This document shows, piece after piece, positions 10,101-19,199 of a DNA stretch of 33,428 bases. The DNA is from a virus. The position numbers were made by a program, and so were the translations under genes. The number at the start of each line of letters is the position of its first letter. The stretch's first letter is position 1. The stretch lies in IMG/VR virus record IMGVR_UViG_3300044729_003371, positions 1-33,428 of that record, one strand, 5' to 3'. The notes below the pieces were generated by a model that searched no databases, was not told the DNA's origin, and worked only from the letters and a program-made list of their open reading frames with translations.

Positions 10101-12069
10101 GGTATAGAACTGTATTCGAATACTGATCTGATGTCAGTCCACTAAACTGACCAGTAAACCCACCAGCAGTTGGTCCCATTTCAATTATATCTCTAACTTT
10201 AGATCTTAATTGAGAACCATCAATAGCCGAAACATCTATACTAGTAACGATATACGCCTTTTGTCCCTGCGTTACACCGATTCCCTCTAAAGTCAAATCA
10301 AGTGTTTGGGATGAAGTTTTATATGCCGTTCCGCCTATTGCAACACCATTACTATTAAATACAATCACATCTTCATCTGGCAAATTTGTGTAATCTGCCG
10401 GAGAAGAAAATGAAACATTCGACGGGGATGATGTATAATCTGTAACATTTAATGTTCCTCTGCACTTTCCGCTACTTTGTACGGTTGGAAAATTTCCAGA
10501 GCCAAATTGAATTTCAAAAAACCCTGCAATAGCATAATCAGCGTCAGTAACAGTTTTGCCACGGGTTCCTGTTGGGAACTCATACAAAAGATTACTATTT
10601 TGCAAATTGATAAGTCCACCACTTCCGGTTATGGAAAATGCGTGGGTTGTTCCTGTAGAGAAAGAAGATATTCTTTTTACTTCATCAAACGAAGCAGTGC
10701 CTTGCATCTCAACATTAAATAAATGTAGATTGTAAATTTGATTTGCGGTGTTATATGGTTCTATCCATCTTACTCTTGCTGTACCAATAATGTCGAGTGA
10801 TGATCCACTTGAACCTCTACTTAGATTGTAAAGAGGTTGTGTATTAAACTGCTCTGCCCCATTCAAACTACCTGTCATCCCTGAAAATTGAACTCGGCAA
10901 TATGGTCCAAGAGAGCGATTGAAATATAAATCTGAAACTGTTCTAATATGATTTGAATCTCTTGTTGCATCTATCGGAAGTCTGGTTATTCCTTGAGTTT
11001 CAAATTCGTATCCAAAAATGTATGCTTTTCCTGGCTCAAGATCAGCAAACAAATTTCCTGTTTGCCCATCGGATGTAATTCCAGGACCACTCTGTATCGT
11101 AATTTCAAATGGCCTTACGGTATAGTTACCCGATTCATCATATGTTCTACGAGCCAGAGTATCCTCAAGAGAAGCATAGTCTGGATATTTTTCAATCTTA
11201 ATTGGACTTCCATCGACAAAACGAATAAACTCTATAAAGTCTTTTCTAGAAAAGTTGTCAGTAGAACTTGTATCTGCTGCCGTAAATGACTGCTGTGAAA
11301 TTCTTAAATCAATCTTAAATCGATCTGCGCCGGGAGCATTATAATTATATGCGCCATATGCAGGATCATTTAGTGTGTTATCATCTTCCGATTGCACAAA
11401 ATTTCTTAAAACATCAAATCCAATACGAGTTGTAGGTTCGTCATAAACACGAACTTGATTTCCATCAGATCCCGAAAGTGAGTATGCACCCAATGACTGA
11501 AAGTCATTAAGTACAAAATACCCTTCTACAAATCTAACTCCTCTATCAACTGAAACGATTAAAGAATTACCAACCGGATAAACATAAGAATTTCCTGTAA
11601 TATTTGCGCTTATGTATGAACCGTTTGATGCCGTTCCACCAATTTCATCCTCAAATGCAAATGCAGTTCCTCCTTCAAGATACTCATAAAAAATTACAGG
11701 AATATTGTCAATGGAGGATCCTGAATATCCATGTTCCGCATGAACTACTTTTGCCTTTGCTCTGTTATTAGAAAATATAGTAGTCCCAATAAAATCTTTT
11801 ACATCATTTGTTCCCGATAATCCCGACACACGGGCAAATTTTAAACTATTAACTGTAATTTTTCCATCAAGAACCATACTACCTTCTTCAAAAACATGAG
11901 AACCAAATCTCTCAATTTGATTCTGAAGAATGGATTGTATTTGCGTTAGTTCTCTGGCTTGCACCCCATATCCAGGACGAAACATAATCCGAAGAAATTT
12001 TTTATCTTCATTAAAATCATCGTAATAAGGATCTGAGTTAAATATTTGTGAATTATACGGTGTTGTCAT
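7123..12069 (-). CDS. DUF4815-type giant baseplate/tail structural protein (1648 aa)
   Basis: The N-terminus (YNSQIFNSDPYYDDFNEDKK, then FRPGYGVQARELTQIQSILQ) is the hallmark of the DUF4815 structural proteins of marine T4-like phages. The first 600 residues alternate beta-strands with short helices. A region around residues 860-890 (RDIGDLEKRIEAVEYYTTLSLLEQEA) is a likely coiled coil. The C-terminal third is beta-rich, and its last strand ends IPRIKNLRIIAT. An AAGGT Shine-Dalgarno lies eight bases before the ATG. It follows the gp8-like gene by nine bases, so it occupies the position of T4 gp9/gp10, and a peripheral wedge or fibre-attachment role is inferred from position. There is no visible enzymatic domain. 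Confidence 0.9.
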   Translation of the reverse strand: MTTPYNSQIFNSDPYYDDFNEDKKFLRIMFRPGYGVQARELTQIQSILQNQIERFGSHVFEEGSMVLDGKITVNSLKFARVSGLSGTNDVKDFIGTTIFSNNRAKAKVVHAEHGYSGSSIDNIPVIFYEYLEGGTAFAFEDEIGGTASNGSYISANITGNSYVYPVGNSLIVSVDRGVRFVEGYFVLNDFQSLGAYSLSGSDGNQVRVYDEPTTRIGFDVLRNFVQSEDDNTLNDPAYGAYNYNAPGADRFKIDLRISQQSFTAADTSSTDNFSRKDFIEFIRFVDGSPIKIEKYPDYASLEDTLARRTYDESGNYTVRPFEITIQSGPGITSDGQTGNLFADLEPGKAYIFGYEFETQGITRLPIDATRDSNHIRTVSDLYFNRSLGPYCRVQFSGMTGSLNGAEQFNTQPLYNLSRGSSGSSLDIIGTARVRWIEPYNTANQIYNLHLFNVEMQGTASFDEVKRISSFSTGTTHAFSITGSGGLINLQNSNLLYEFPTGTRGKTVTDADYAIAGFFEIQFGSGNFPTVQSSGKCRGTLNVTDYTSSPSNVSFSSPADYTNLPDEDVIVFNSNGVAIGGTAYKTSSQTLDLTLEGIGVTQGQKAYIVTSIDVSAIDGSQLRSKVRDIIEMGPTAGGFTGQFSGLTSDQYSNTVLYLGGKVDVVEILSITGTKDVRSQLKQYFTFDNGQRDNLYDWSRLVLSSGVTGVTGPFEASLVIYNRTGVRGPFTVDSYSDSYSQIPSYTSRTTGKRYDLADVIDFRPDRGASGNVINYPWFPINTAANDQEFSYQHYLPRTDKVVLTRDRKFSIIKGIPSLDAQTPPDDPNSMTLYTVTLNPYTFDEKDVSVRFNENKRYTMRDIGDLEKRIEAVEYYTTLSLLEQEAKSLSVVDENNLEIPKKGILVDQFKGHNIGDISNPMYKSSIDFEKNELRPPFISRAFGITGPIEVSGLTSSLDGIVTLDYTTTVEVSQPLATKTFPINPSSVFNYLGTLKLNPSADFWFDDSITASVKVNVDGENDAWQFGSGFGTQWNDWESIWYGREIANEINTKQNIIDVRNSVVAGTKGISLGNTFKSGTPEGFKRKSISKLIRKDVVPFMRDSEIEMSAKGLKPNTKFYVFLDNVNITAYCTGGSQITSNLGEVNSLKYLMNQDQENHFLSGRRVFRITDSETNDPKNTSMAADAIFNSSGTVDTLNEDGILSTRSATIRRRSVKTNKIQSNLTELLSTDFFGFTDPISQTFFVDPVKYANGIFVKKIGVSFATKDEDANSPITLLLKPTQSGYPHPSKVMPFGETTVYSSDITTSSNGSTETIFEFTSPIYLISGEEYCISLISNSNLYTVFGAEVGQNIIKLSEAETDIKASKQPGVRSLFLPQNSGTLTKKENDSIKFTIHACKFSPQAGNIKYENLIENYNSNTFFDMMRINFNQILPSNTSIFLSERGLMEDINGSFKSIQPNKNIDRPSNKSTRNLGTGKFSEILVNMIGDQYVSPVLDTETSNYVIVANQINNNNVIATNLELFPTNLGATAPSDARYITKQVTLEPGFEGTNVHVQMSLCNPYDSNIQVFVRPLPVGEGDFSSIGYTQLTSNDSGYSQNFDDFREIMYTSTGLNLSKFRSFSIKIVMYSNSTTTLPSDPRSIPRIKNLRIIAT

Positions 12070-12078
12070 AACTTTACC

Positions 12079-14445
12079 TTACAACTCTATAACGAGTTTA
12101 ATTTCTTCTCTCTGTTCTAAATCTCTTTTTATCGGTTTGATATTTTGTATGTATAGCACTTCTCCAGTTCTATACTTAAGTTGTCCAATGTGTTCAATAC
12201 TTTGAATCAAAGCATCAACTGAAGTTGTGTTTCCAGAAGAACCAAATGCAACATACTCAACTGTTTGACCTGTGGCAAACATTCCTTGTGATCCGGCAAT
12301 CGTCAAATATCCATTTGTTCCCCCTGAAACAACATCCCAGTCCATCACATAACCATTTCCGGATGTAATTCCTGTAGCGAATGAAACAAATGCATCTTTA
12401 TAGAAAGTATCACTTTGAAAATCTTCGCCAAATAATTTTAACTTTGTAGTCAAATCATAAATTGACGGAACATTTTTAAGTTCAGTATCAATACTTATTA
12501 TTTTACCTTCTCCAGTTGAACCATTTGAACCCGCAAAGTATGGTTGTGTCTGTAGCACCAACTCTCCAATATTAAATTTGCCTTTCGGATCTTCAAGATG
12601 CAAAATCCCTCGCTGTAAAGTTCCGGCGGCTGTCTGCCATTTGTAAATTTCACCCGAAGATCTAGATTCAGGAATATTTTCTGATCTATTACCGACACCA
12701 TGTGCGTAGTGTCTACGATTATAGGTTTTACCACTAGATGCGAATTCAATATTTTGAGGCGACAAAACCAATCGCAAAAGGTGTCTACCTTCGGTTCCGG
12801 CAACTGTTTTGTGGGAAACATCATAAACGGTTAAACCTCCAACTGTTGCTCCGGCGGCAAATGTCCCACCAACAATTCTATCCAAAACTAATTCACTTGT
12901 AGCAGTTACTCCTGTAGTACCGACATTCCACTCTAAAACTCTACCAACTATAGATGTTCCTAGTTGACCCGCAGTTTCACCCACAGTAAATGTTCCGGTT
13001 AAACCAACTTGAAAGAACTTAAGTCTAGTATGTGGATTTGATAAGATAGGATTTCTTATTATTCCAAATTGTCTAAAATCATTATCTGTATTAAGTTTAC
13101 TGGTTTGAGTGCATCCATCGGCACAATTTCCCTGAACTAATTCATCTCCGTCAAAATCACTAACAATCATGTATGCAGCACATCCAAGTTCTTTGAATGG
13201 GTTTGCACCATGGCCGCCAGGGGGCGGAATAACGCCATGAAGAACTTTTTTCAAATCAAGGTATTCCCTTGGTGTATTTGAAAATACTGTCGTTAAGCCC
13301 TTTGGTATATCAAGTTCAATGAATGTATAATCTTTACCGCCATCTATAATTTCAATGCTGCTAACATACCTAGACAAAATATTACTACAGTCAGCCGAAA
13401 CACCGGCAGTTTCTCCAAACCTAACTGTGAAATCTGCGGTTCTATTTGTTGGGTTGTTTGTATTATTGTTCGCAAATCCATCCCCGTTTACTAAAACTCT
13501 AGGTTGAATACTAAAAAAGGTTTGTTTATTGGGGTCTTCTGAACCTGATATTCCAAGAACAAGTGGATCTATTGTAACTCTTGCCGTTACACCAAGCCAA
13601 TTATAATCCTTAATGATTCTACGCTGTCCTTGACCAGGACCAGCGTCGAATGAAAGAATCATATTTCTGTAAAAGTTTGAATTAGGAGATAATTCGGGAG
13701 AAGATATCTGTACTGTGGTTCCTCCAGCATCAACATTGTTTACAACTATATTTGAACTTGATGGGAGAACGCATGATGGACTTGATACCCAATATACCTT
13801 TGCGGGTTCATCCATATAAGCAAACTCTATCTTTCCATTTACAGCGGCTTTTTGAATATTCCACTGTAATATCCTATCATCATTTTCACGAATAGAATCA
13901 ACAAATTCAACTGGCATATACCCAATAGAACCTATTTTACTTTTTGTGAGAAATTTTCGTTTGCTTTCAGGAATTTGATAGATAAACTTCCATCGATAAC
14001 CATCACTCAACTTTCTGACAATAGGATCTGTGTGTGTCGGTGGAATTAAAGATTGCCCACCCAAGTTATTGTCTATACAAATATACACTCTTTCTTCATC
14101 AACTAATGCATAAAAATCTGCTGGACTAAGATCATCAAAAAGATCTATATTATTTCTATAAGCCGTATAAACAGTCCCCGATGACCAATCAACTCTACGA
14201 ACGACAAAAGAAACATCCGATCTGTTAATCCTTTTGGCTGCAATCATGTTTCGCCAAAAATTGGTATCGTCCTCTACAGAATCTAAAGATCTTAAAGGGA
14301 TATCCCCACCTGTTGTGCTCGACCAGGGAGTGATCTTACCTATACTGAGATATAAATTATCATCTGAGATGTCACTGTATTGATTTACAAGTGTATCTAC
14401 TATGAATCTTTTGTGATTTTGACGAAATGGATCGCAACTTGACAT
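12079..14445 (-). CDS. 8: Baseplate wedge protein, gp8-like (788 aa)
   Basis: Both ends resemble T4 gp8. Near residues 30-45 is LYLSIGKITPWSS (compare IFITFGRSEPWSS in T4), later GYRWKFIYQIP (compare YVWEYLFEIP), and the C-terminus reads TGEVLYIQNIKPIKRDLEQR, then a final EEIKLVIEL strand. T4 gp8 has 334 residues, so this protein is more than twice as long. The extra middle part carries repeated beta modules (for example around residues 475-540 and 690-735, with FxxGxTV patterns). In T4, gp8 is a wedge subunit joining gp7, gp10 and gp6. It sits just downstream of the gp7-position gene, as in T4. Start: an ATG 17 bases after the upstream stop. Confidence 0.8.
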   Translation of the reverse strand: MSSCDPFRQNHKRFIVDTLVNQYSDISDDNLYLSIGKITPWSSTTGGDIPLRSLDSVEDDTNFWRNMIAAKRINRSDVSFVVRRVDWSSGTVYTAYRNNIDLFDDLSPADFYALVDEERVYICIDNNLGGQSLIPPTHTDPIVRKLSDGYRWKFIYQIPESKRKFLTKSKIGSIGYMPVEFVDSIRENDDRILQWNIQKAAVNGKIEFAYMDEPAKVYWVSSPSCVLPSSSNIVVNNVDAGGTTVQISSPELSPNSNFYRNMILSFDAGPGQGQRRIIKDYNWLGVTARVTIDPLVLGISGSEDPNKQTFFSIQPRVLVNGDGFANNNTNNPTNRTADFTVRFGETAGVSADCSNILSRYVSSIEIIDGGKDYTFIELDIPKGLTTVFSNTPREYLDLKKVLHGVIPPPGGHGANPFKELGCAAYMIVSDFDGDELVQGNCADGCTQTSKLNTDNDFRQFGIIRNPILSNPHTRLKFFQVGLTGTFTVGETAGQLGTSIVGRVLEWNVGTTGVTATSELVLDRIVGGTFAAGATVGGLTVYDVSHKTVAGTEGRHLLRLVLSPQNIEFASSGKTYNRRHYAHGVGNRSENIPESRSSGEIYKWQTAAGTLQRGILHLEDPKGKFNIGELVLQTQPYFAGSNGSTGEGKIISIDTELKNVPSIYDLTTKLKLFGEDFQSDTFYKDAFVSFATGITSGNGYVMDWDVVSGGTNGYLTIAGSQGMFATGQTVEYVAFGSSGNTTSVDALIQSIEHIGQLKYRTGEVLYIQNIKPIKRDLEQREEIKLVIEL

Positions 14446-14452
14446 GGCTACT

Positions 14453-14459
14453 TATTTAG
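14453..14459 (-). promoter_or_regulatory. CTAAATA, weak late-promoter-like box before gp8-like gene
   Basis: The minus strand reads TCTAAATAAGTAGCC directly before the gp8-like ATG. CTAAATA resembles the T4 late -10 element TATAAATA. It lies in the only 17-base gap of this part of the operon. In AT-rich DNA such a match is weak evidence. Confidence 0.25.
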
Positions 14460-14462
14460 ACA

Positions 14463-16568
14463 TCATGGATTCGGTGGAGAGCAGGTATATTCAAATACTA
14501 CACTATCAGAAAGTCTTTGTATGGGCTTCAATAGCCCATCGACAATATCAATACGGATGGAATAGATCCCATCCGGTAAAAGATTTACACTAAATTCTCT
14601 TTCGTTAATATCAAGATAAACTGGTTTTTTGAAACCTGGAGAATTGGGAGTCATGATAATTCGTATTTTAGAATCTTGATTAAATTCTGCGATTCTAGGT
14701 AAATTTTGACTATTTTGTATGTCAAATTTAATCGTAATTGGACAAGATTTTATCTTTGACCGAACTTCCTGTCCATTTAAAGGCTGCAATATATTAATTA
14801 TTGGTTTTGCAAATGCCTCTCTAGATTCAACTTTACAGTCAAATTCTTCGCCTATTGGCATTTCAAAAAATGCTCTTGTTGTAATCTTCCTGAATGATGA
14901 TTTATCATTGTATTTTAAGAACGCATATTTCTTTTCAAAAGACGGATCTTGAAAATCCGCCGTCCATCCGTTTGGGGGACCGCCGCCTGTAACTGAACAC
15001 CATTCCGGCCATGTATCCACGAAATCGGACAATTGATTTCTCCAAATTTGTGCTATAGTTGGTCCACTAATTTTTCTATTTGGATGTTCATATATGATCC
15101 AAAAAGGATCTGCATTTTGATATCCACTAAGGCCGAGTGGCAAAAATCCTGGACCGGTTGCTTCAATAAATGCCCTTAAGTTAGTTATTGGATTTCCAAT
15201 ATTAGTGAGTTGATCTGGCACACCAATTGTGCCCCCATATTGGATTAGAGGATCATGTTTGTTTGGATTATATCCTGCTGCAACATTAGTGCCTATTGCA
15301 TCTCCTGTACCTGGAATTGAGAACCATTCTTGCAAATTATCGTAAGTATTAAATGTATAGGGGCAGTAATGACCGATGATTGGTCGTTCAAATCTCATAA
15401 GCGCAGAAGCATTCGATAAATTTGCTCTAGAGCACCTTTTAATCAAAACTTGACCAAACATAGCAGTTCCCGCAGGATGTATCAACCTACGAACTGCTTC
15501 ACGATATTCATCAATAACCAATTCTGTTTTCAAAACATAAGAATAATCTTGATAGTAGTGATTATCTTGAATGACTTTTTTATTACTCAATCTTCCGTCT
15601 GAGTTTAAATAATAACCTTCAAATTCACACAATGATCCTAAATTTGCTACTCCGGAAAACCCCGACCCATTTATGGACTGAATAGACACCGATGGAATCG
15701 CTAAATAATTGACTCCAAAATCGTCCATTCGAATTCTTTTTACCGATCCGTTCGCATTTACAACAGAGACTTGACCCTTTGCTGAAATTCCACTATCACC
15801 TGCCGCAGGAGTAAATACAACTGTATCTCCCACAACATACCCCGATCCCCCATTGTTAACGGATACTGATGAAATCACTTGATATATGCTAATCTCATTA
15901 AGAATTTCATCACCGACATTAAATGAAAATCCTCTACTTCCAGGTCTAAATTGTCCGTTTCTTCCCGTCAAAACTAATTCAGCAATGTTATATTGATCTT
16001 GTTGAAATAAACTGACATCTATTACCTTTGCTGATGATGTTATTTTACCCTCATTATCTCTCTGATAAATTATTCTACCTATACATTCAAAAATTCGTTC
16101 CCCAAGCGAATTTGATGCTTTGATAGAAGTTTTCTCATACCATTTTGCATCAGAAACTTTTAAAATATCTAGTTTTGGATAATAAATTTCAACGGAAGCA
16201 TCATACAACACTCTAAACAAAAATTCGTATGATTTTTCTGTTCCCTTTGCACGATAAAACGATTTGATGTGCTTCATCAATTTCCTAACATCCAAAGGAG
16301 TTCCATCTCTAGAAGTTGCTAATTTCGTAGGAAAATTGTAAAGATACTGTTTTTTGAAATGATCAACAAAATCATTTAATGTATCATCAACATCAATTAC
16401 ATCCTGCAAAACCATAGGACTTAAAATTTTGCCTGATCTGTCTTTATTTTGTAGCCATTCATAGTAAGCATCTAAAAAAGCAACAAGTGTTGGATGATCA
16501 ACCCTAATAAATTCAGGAAGTCTTCCAGGCACCAAATCACTAATATTATCAAGTGATTTATTTGTCAT
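14463..16568 (-). CDS. Virion structural protein at the gp7 wedge position (701 aa)
   Basis: The N-terminus (LVPGRLPEFIRVDHPTLVAF, then LDAYYEWLQ) is typical of a conserved structural protein of marine T4-like phages. Residues 90-140 (DVRKLMKHIKSFYRAKGTEK, then SYEFLFRVLYD) are also characteristic. Residues about 225-315 form a beta module with GGSGYVVGDTVVF. The last 100 residues look like an immunoglobulin-type beta sandwich (ILQPLNGQEVRSK, then PDGIYSIRIDIVDG). It lies between gp6 and gp8, the place of gp7 in T4, so it may be the functional gp7 equivalent, although T4 gp7 is longer (1032 residues) and I see no direct motif match. Its ATG overlaps the gp6 stop by one base (TGATG). Confidence 0.75.
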   Translation of the reverse strand: MTNKSLDNISDLVPGRLPEFIRVDHPTLVAFLDAYYEWLQNKDRSGKILSPMVLQDVIDVDDTLNDFVDHFKKQYLYNFPTKLATSRDGTPLDVRKLMKHIKSFYRAKGTEKSYEFLFRVLYDASVEIYYPKLDILKVSDAKWYEKTSIKASNSLGERIFECIGRIIYQRDNEGKITSSAKVIDVSLFQQDQYNIAELVLTGRNGQFRPGSRGFSFNVGDEILNEISIYQVISSVSVNNGGSGYVVGDTVVFTPAAGDSGISAKGQVSVVNANGSVKRIRMDDFGVNYLAIPSVSIQSINGSGFSGVANLGSLCEFEGYYLNSDGRLSNKKVIQDNHYYQDYSYVLKTELVIDEYREAVRRLIHPAGTAMFGQVLIKRCSRANLSNASALMRFERPIIGHYCPYTFNTYDNLQEWFSIPGTGDAIGTNVAAGYNPNKHDPLIQYGGTIGVPDQLTNIGNPITNLRAFIEATGPGFLPLGLSGYQNADPFWIIYEHPNRKISGPTIAQIWRNQLSDFVDTWPEWCSVTGGGPPNGWTADFQDPSFEKKYAFLKYNDKSSFRKITTRAFFEMPIGEEFDCKVESREAFAKPIINILQPLNGQEVRSKIKSCPITIKFDIQNSQNLPRIAEFNQDSKIRIIMTPNSPGFKKPVYLDINEREFSVNLLPDGIYSIRIDIVDGLLKPIQRLSDSVVFEYTCSPPNP

Positions 16569-18499
16569 CAGTTTATCCTAAACGGAAATCCAACATCACT
16601 ACTATTCCTATCGATTACTGTTTTTTCTGGCACAATAACAAGATCTATTTCTCTATCATTAATCAACAACACTTGATTTCTACGCACTAAAACATCACCA
16701 CTCTGTGGAACAACAATTATTTTAATTTCTACCGAATTATTTTCTTCCGGAATGCTCAAAGGAGAAAACGATTTCAATTGAACTAAACCCGTATTGTAAT
16801 TAATTGTCCCTGCCCTATTAACAAGATAAATTTTTTCCTCATTCACCTTTTTATAAATTCGAACATTCCCGTACCCATCATCATCAAGATACGCAACAAC
16901 ACTAGGTTTATTTACAGCAGTTGATGTTATATCTCTGTAATAAAATGATGATGAAGTCAGAATAGAAGGATATCCATCTATTGGGTGAAATATTGAATTA
17001 TCAAACTTAATTGTATAAGGCAAAGTTCTTTCAAATTGTGGTTCTATACGCTTTTCTAGTTTAATCACAGTATTACTACTATTGATAGATGAATCAAGAG
17101 AGTCTATAAAAGTATTGAACTTAGACTGTCTAAAATTCTTTCCAAACTGATCTAAGAATGTATTTCCATATTCCACAATTTTAGCAGTTATTTTTGACAC
17201 TAAAACATCTGGACTTACGGCTGTTAACTGCGGATCGTAAAATACCTTTGTACTCAAATTGATATATGTCAAATCAGGATCGACTATTTCTGGAGTAACG
17301 GTCACCAAATTTCTTTCTCCCAAAACAGTTTTAGTAATTGCTTGCTTTTCTGTAATACTAAGCCGACTAGCATTTTTAGGTTTAATGGAAATGAATACTT
17401 TTCCATATTGCGGCGGATCATTCTCTTCTCCCCCCCAAACTAAAAAAGACTCCGATCTGGACGAATATTCTTTTGCAAGAATCGAAGAATAGTCTTCTGA
17501 TGTTACTGCCCGATCTTGTGCCTGATAGTTCTTAGGAGCATAGAATTTAACAGACTCTGTGCTTTCGGGTTCAGTTCCCCCGTAAGATGCTTGTGGAATC
17601 CCCTTAGAATCTTTAATTACATCAACCAAAAACTCTGGATTACTTGATGTAAATACTCTTGATTGCTCGGAATCGGTAGATCCAATCCCATTTCCACTTT
17701 CGCCGTTCGTAGAAAGATACACCATTTGAATTAAATTGCCATTATCTAAATTCTTTCCAACTATTCCATCACCAAAATATATTTCCCATTTACCATTTTC
17801 TGCTTCTTGAGTAAAGAAAACTCTTGAATCGCCATTAAGAACATTAATATCTGTTGATTTTGACCATATTTGATCAAACCCCTCGGTATCTGTCACTGAT
17901 CTTTGTACTCTAATGGAAAGAGTGTCTATATCAATATTTGGATCTTCGATTAGAAATCTTTGTAGTGTATCTTTTGTATTTACTATGTACGATGCGGTTT
18001 TGAGAACTCCTTCGTGGAGAACAACATTCGACGCAATAAACTTCCCCCCCAAAACACGAATTCTAAAATTATCTAGAGTTACAAATGATACATTTTCCCC
18101 ATCTACATTTCTTGCAAAAAATGTAGTTCCCGCATTAACATATTCTTTACCGGATGCAACAGACACTCCCGCTGGTTCTGATCTTCCTGATTGAATAGGA
18201 AACAACTCAACATTTACCACAACTCTTGCAGACTTTTTGGATCTTGGTCTATAGTTAAGGTGTTTAGCCAAGGAAACAACAGAATTTCTAACAACGGCAG
18301 AGTCTATAAAGGCTTCATTTGCAATCATATTTGCATAAAATGCTTGATAATGCGTGTTATATGCAAGAAGATCTAGTAAAATATTAAGAGTCGATCCTTC
18401 AAAATCGTAATCTTTGAACTTATCTTGACCACGCAAATAATCTTTTAGACTTTTTTTAATCTGATCGAAGTCAAGTTCACGAATAGGAGTATTAGACAT
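16568..18499 (-). CDS. 6: Baseplate wedge subunit gp6
   Basis: Gp6 forms the dimeric wedge ring that joins the baseplate into one structure in T4. At 643 residues this protein matches the family size (T4, 660). The N-terminal block is diagnostic: LRGQDKFKDYDFEGSTLNIL, then LLAYNTHYQAFYANMIANEA, then NSVVSLAKHLNYRPRS, a pattern shared with gpJ-type wedge proteins of P2 and Mu. A second conserved block, QAQDRAVTSEDYSSILAKEY, lies near residue 330. Its start overlaps the gp25 stop by one base (TAATG), so the two wedge genes are probably translationally coupled. Confidence 0.95.
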   Translation of the reverse strand: MSNTPIRELDFDQIKKSLKDYLRGQDKFKDYDFEGSTLNILLDLLAYNTHYQAFYANMIANEAFIDSAVVRNSVVSLAKHLNYRPRSKKSARVVVNVELFPIQSGRSEPAGVSVASGKEYVNAGTTFFARNVDGENVSFVTLDNFRIRVLGGKFIASNVVLHEGVLKTASYIVNTKDTLQRFLIEDPNIDIDTLSIRVQRSVTDTEGFDQIWSKSTDINVLNGDSRVFFTQEAENGKWEIYFGDGIVGKNLDNGNLIQMVYLSTNGESGNGIGSTDSEQSRVFTSSNPEFLVDVIKDSKGIPQASYGGTEPESTESVKFYAPKNYQAQDRAVTSEDYSSILAKEYSSRSESFLVWGGEENDPPQYGKVFISIKPKNASRLSITEKQAITKTVLGERNLVTVTPEIVDPDLTYINLSTKVFYDPQLTAVSPDVLVSKITAKIVEYGNTFLDQFGKNFRQSKFNTFIDSLDSSINSSNTVIKLEKRIEPQFERTLPYTIKFDNSIFHPIDGYPSILTSSSFYYRDITSTAVNKPSVVAYLDDDGYGNVRIYKKVNEEKIYLVNRAGTINYNTGLVQLKSFSPLSIPEENNSVEIKIIVVPQSGDVLVRRNQVLLINDREIDLVIVPEKTVIDRNSSDVGFPFRIN

Positions 18500-18891
18500 T
18501 ATCGGGTTCTCTTTAGTGTTAAGTCTGCTGTAAATACGGTTGAAACATTATTTATTGTATACAAAATCTTAACAATAACTAAATTTCTATCTACATTATG
18601 TTCTATGTCAACGATGCTTTTGGCTATCCTCGGTTCATACTTCGCAATAATTCGTTTGATTCTTCTTTTAATTTCTTCTATAGTAATTGGGTTAACATTT
18701 TCGAATAAAATATCGGAGATTCCGGAATTTAATTCAGGATGAAAAGGTTTTTCATTTGTTTTTAGAAAAATTAAATTCTTCAATGCTCTTCGGATAGCCT
18801 CTTCACCAGACTTGATAGAAACATCATTTGTGAACAAGTTTCTTTCAAAATTTATGTCTAAATCCGCTGAATTTCCATTGAATTTTTCCAT
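18499..18891 (-). CDS. 25: Baseplate wedge subunit gp25
   Basis: A 130-residue member of the gp25 family (T4 gp25 is 132), related to P2 gpW and type VI TssE. Residues 29-62 hold the family core (GEEAIRRALKNLIFLKTNEK, then PFHPELNSGISDILFEN), and the conserved EPR triad is at residues 86-88 (KYEPRI). In contractile systems this protein contacts the first sheath ring. The ATG at 18891 has a good Shine-Dalgarno (AAAGGA) and lies 15 bases after the PAAR gene. Confidence 0.95.
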   Translation of the reverse strand: MEKFNGNSADLDINFERNLFTNDVSIKSGEEAIRRALKNLIFLKTNEKPFHPELNSGISDILFENVNPITIEEIKRRIKRIIAKYEPRIAKSIVDIEHNVDRNLVIVKILYTINNVSTVFTADLTLKRTR

Positions 18892-18906
18892 ATGTGTTTT
18901 CCTTTA

Positions 18907-19194
18907 TTATCCACCACAAAATACATTTAGTGAACCTGTGGCTGCTGCTGAACCACATTTAACCGGATCTCCTATTCTCACTGCTTGTCTGCTATTAACA
19001 AATACACTTGATGATCCTTGTGCTGTAGTGCTTCGATGACAAGATTTACCACAACAATGTTTTTTCCAACCATCATTTCTCCTATGCCACCCTCTACTAT
19101 TTACAATAACATTTGATGATGCTGATATATTCGGTCTCGGGGGAAAACATCCGTGGCCCGTACAAATATCTCTAAGTCTATGAACTGCTGGCAT
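18907..19194 (-). CDS. PAAR-motif spike tip protein
   Basis: PAAR proteins cap and sharpen the central spike of contractile tails (T4 gp5.4 has the same role). From MPAVHRLRD the protein has 95 residues. It starts with P-A-x-H-x-x-D, has CTGHGCFPPRP and VNSRGWHRR, and ends RIGDPVKCGS, then TGSLNVFCGG, the usual PAAR spacing. Cysteines at 11, 16, 47, 48, 52, 80 and 93, plus several histidines, suggest a tightly bound metal, as known for the family. A longer start at 19206 (MLIK added) overlaps the upstream stop and is possible. I prefer 19194 because the family begins at this methionine. Confidence 0.9.
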   Translation of the reverse strand: MPAVHRLRDICTGHGCFPPRPNISASSNVIVNSRGWHRRNDGWKKHCCGKSCHRSTTAQGSSSVFVNSRQAVRIGDPVKCGSAAATGSLNVFCGG

Positions 19195-19199
19195 TTTAA

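Noticed and set aside
12498-12824. 108-codon minus-strand ORF within the gp8-like gene
   Set aside because: Same strand but another frame inside a longer recognised gene, with no supporting start.
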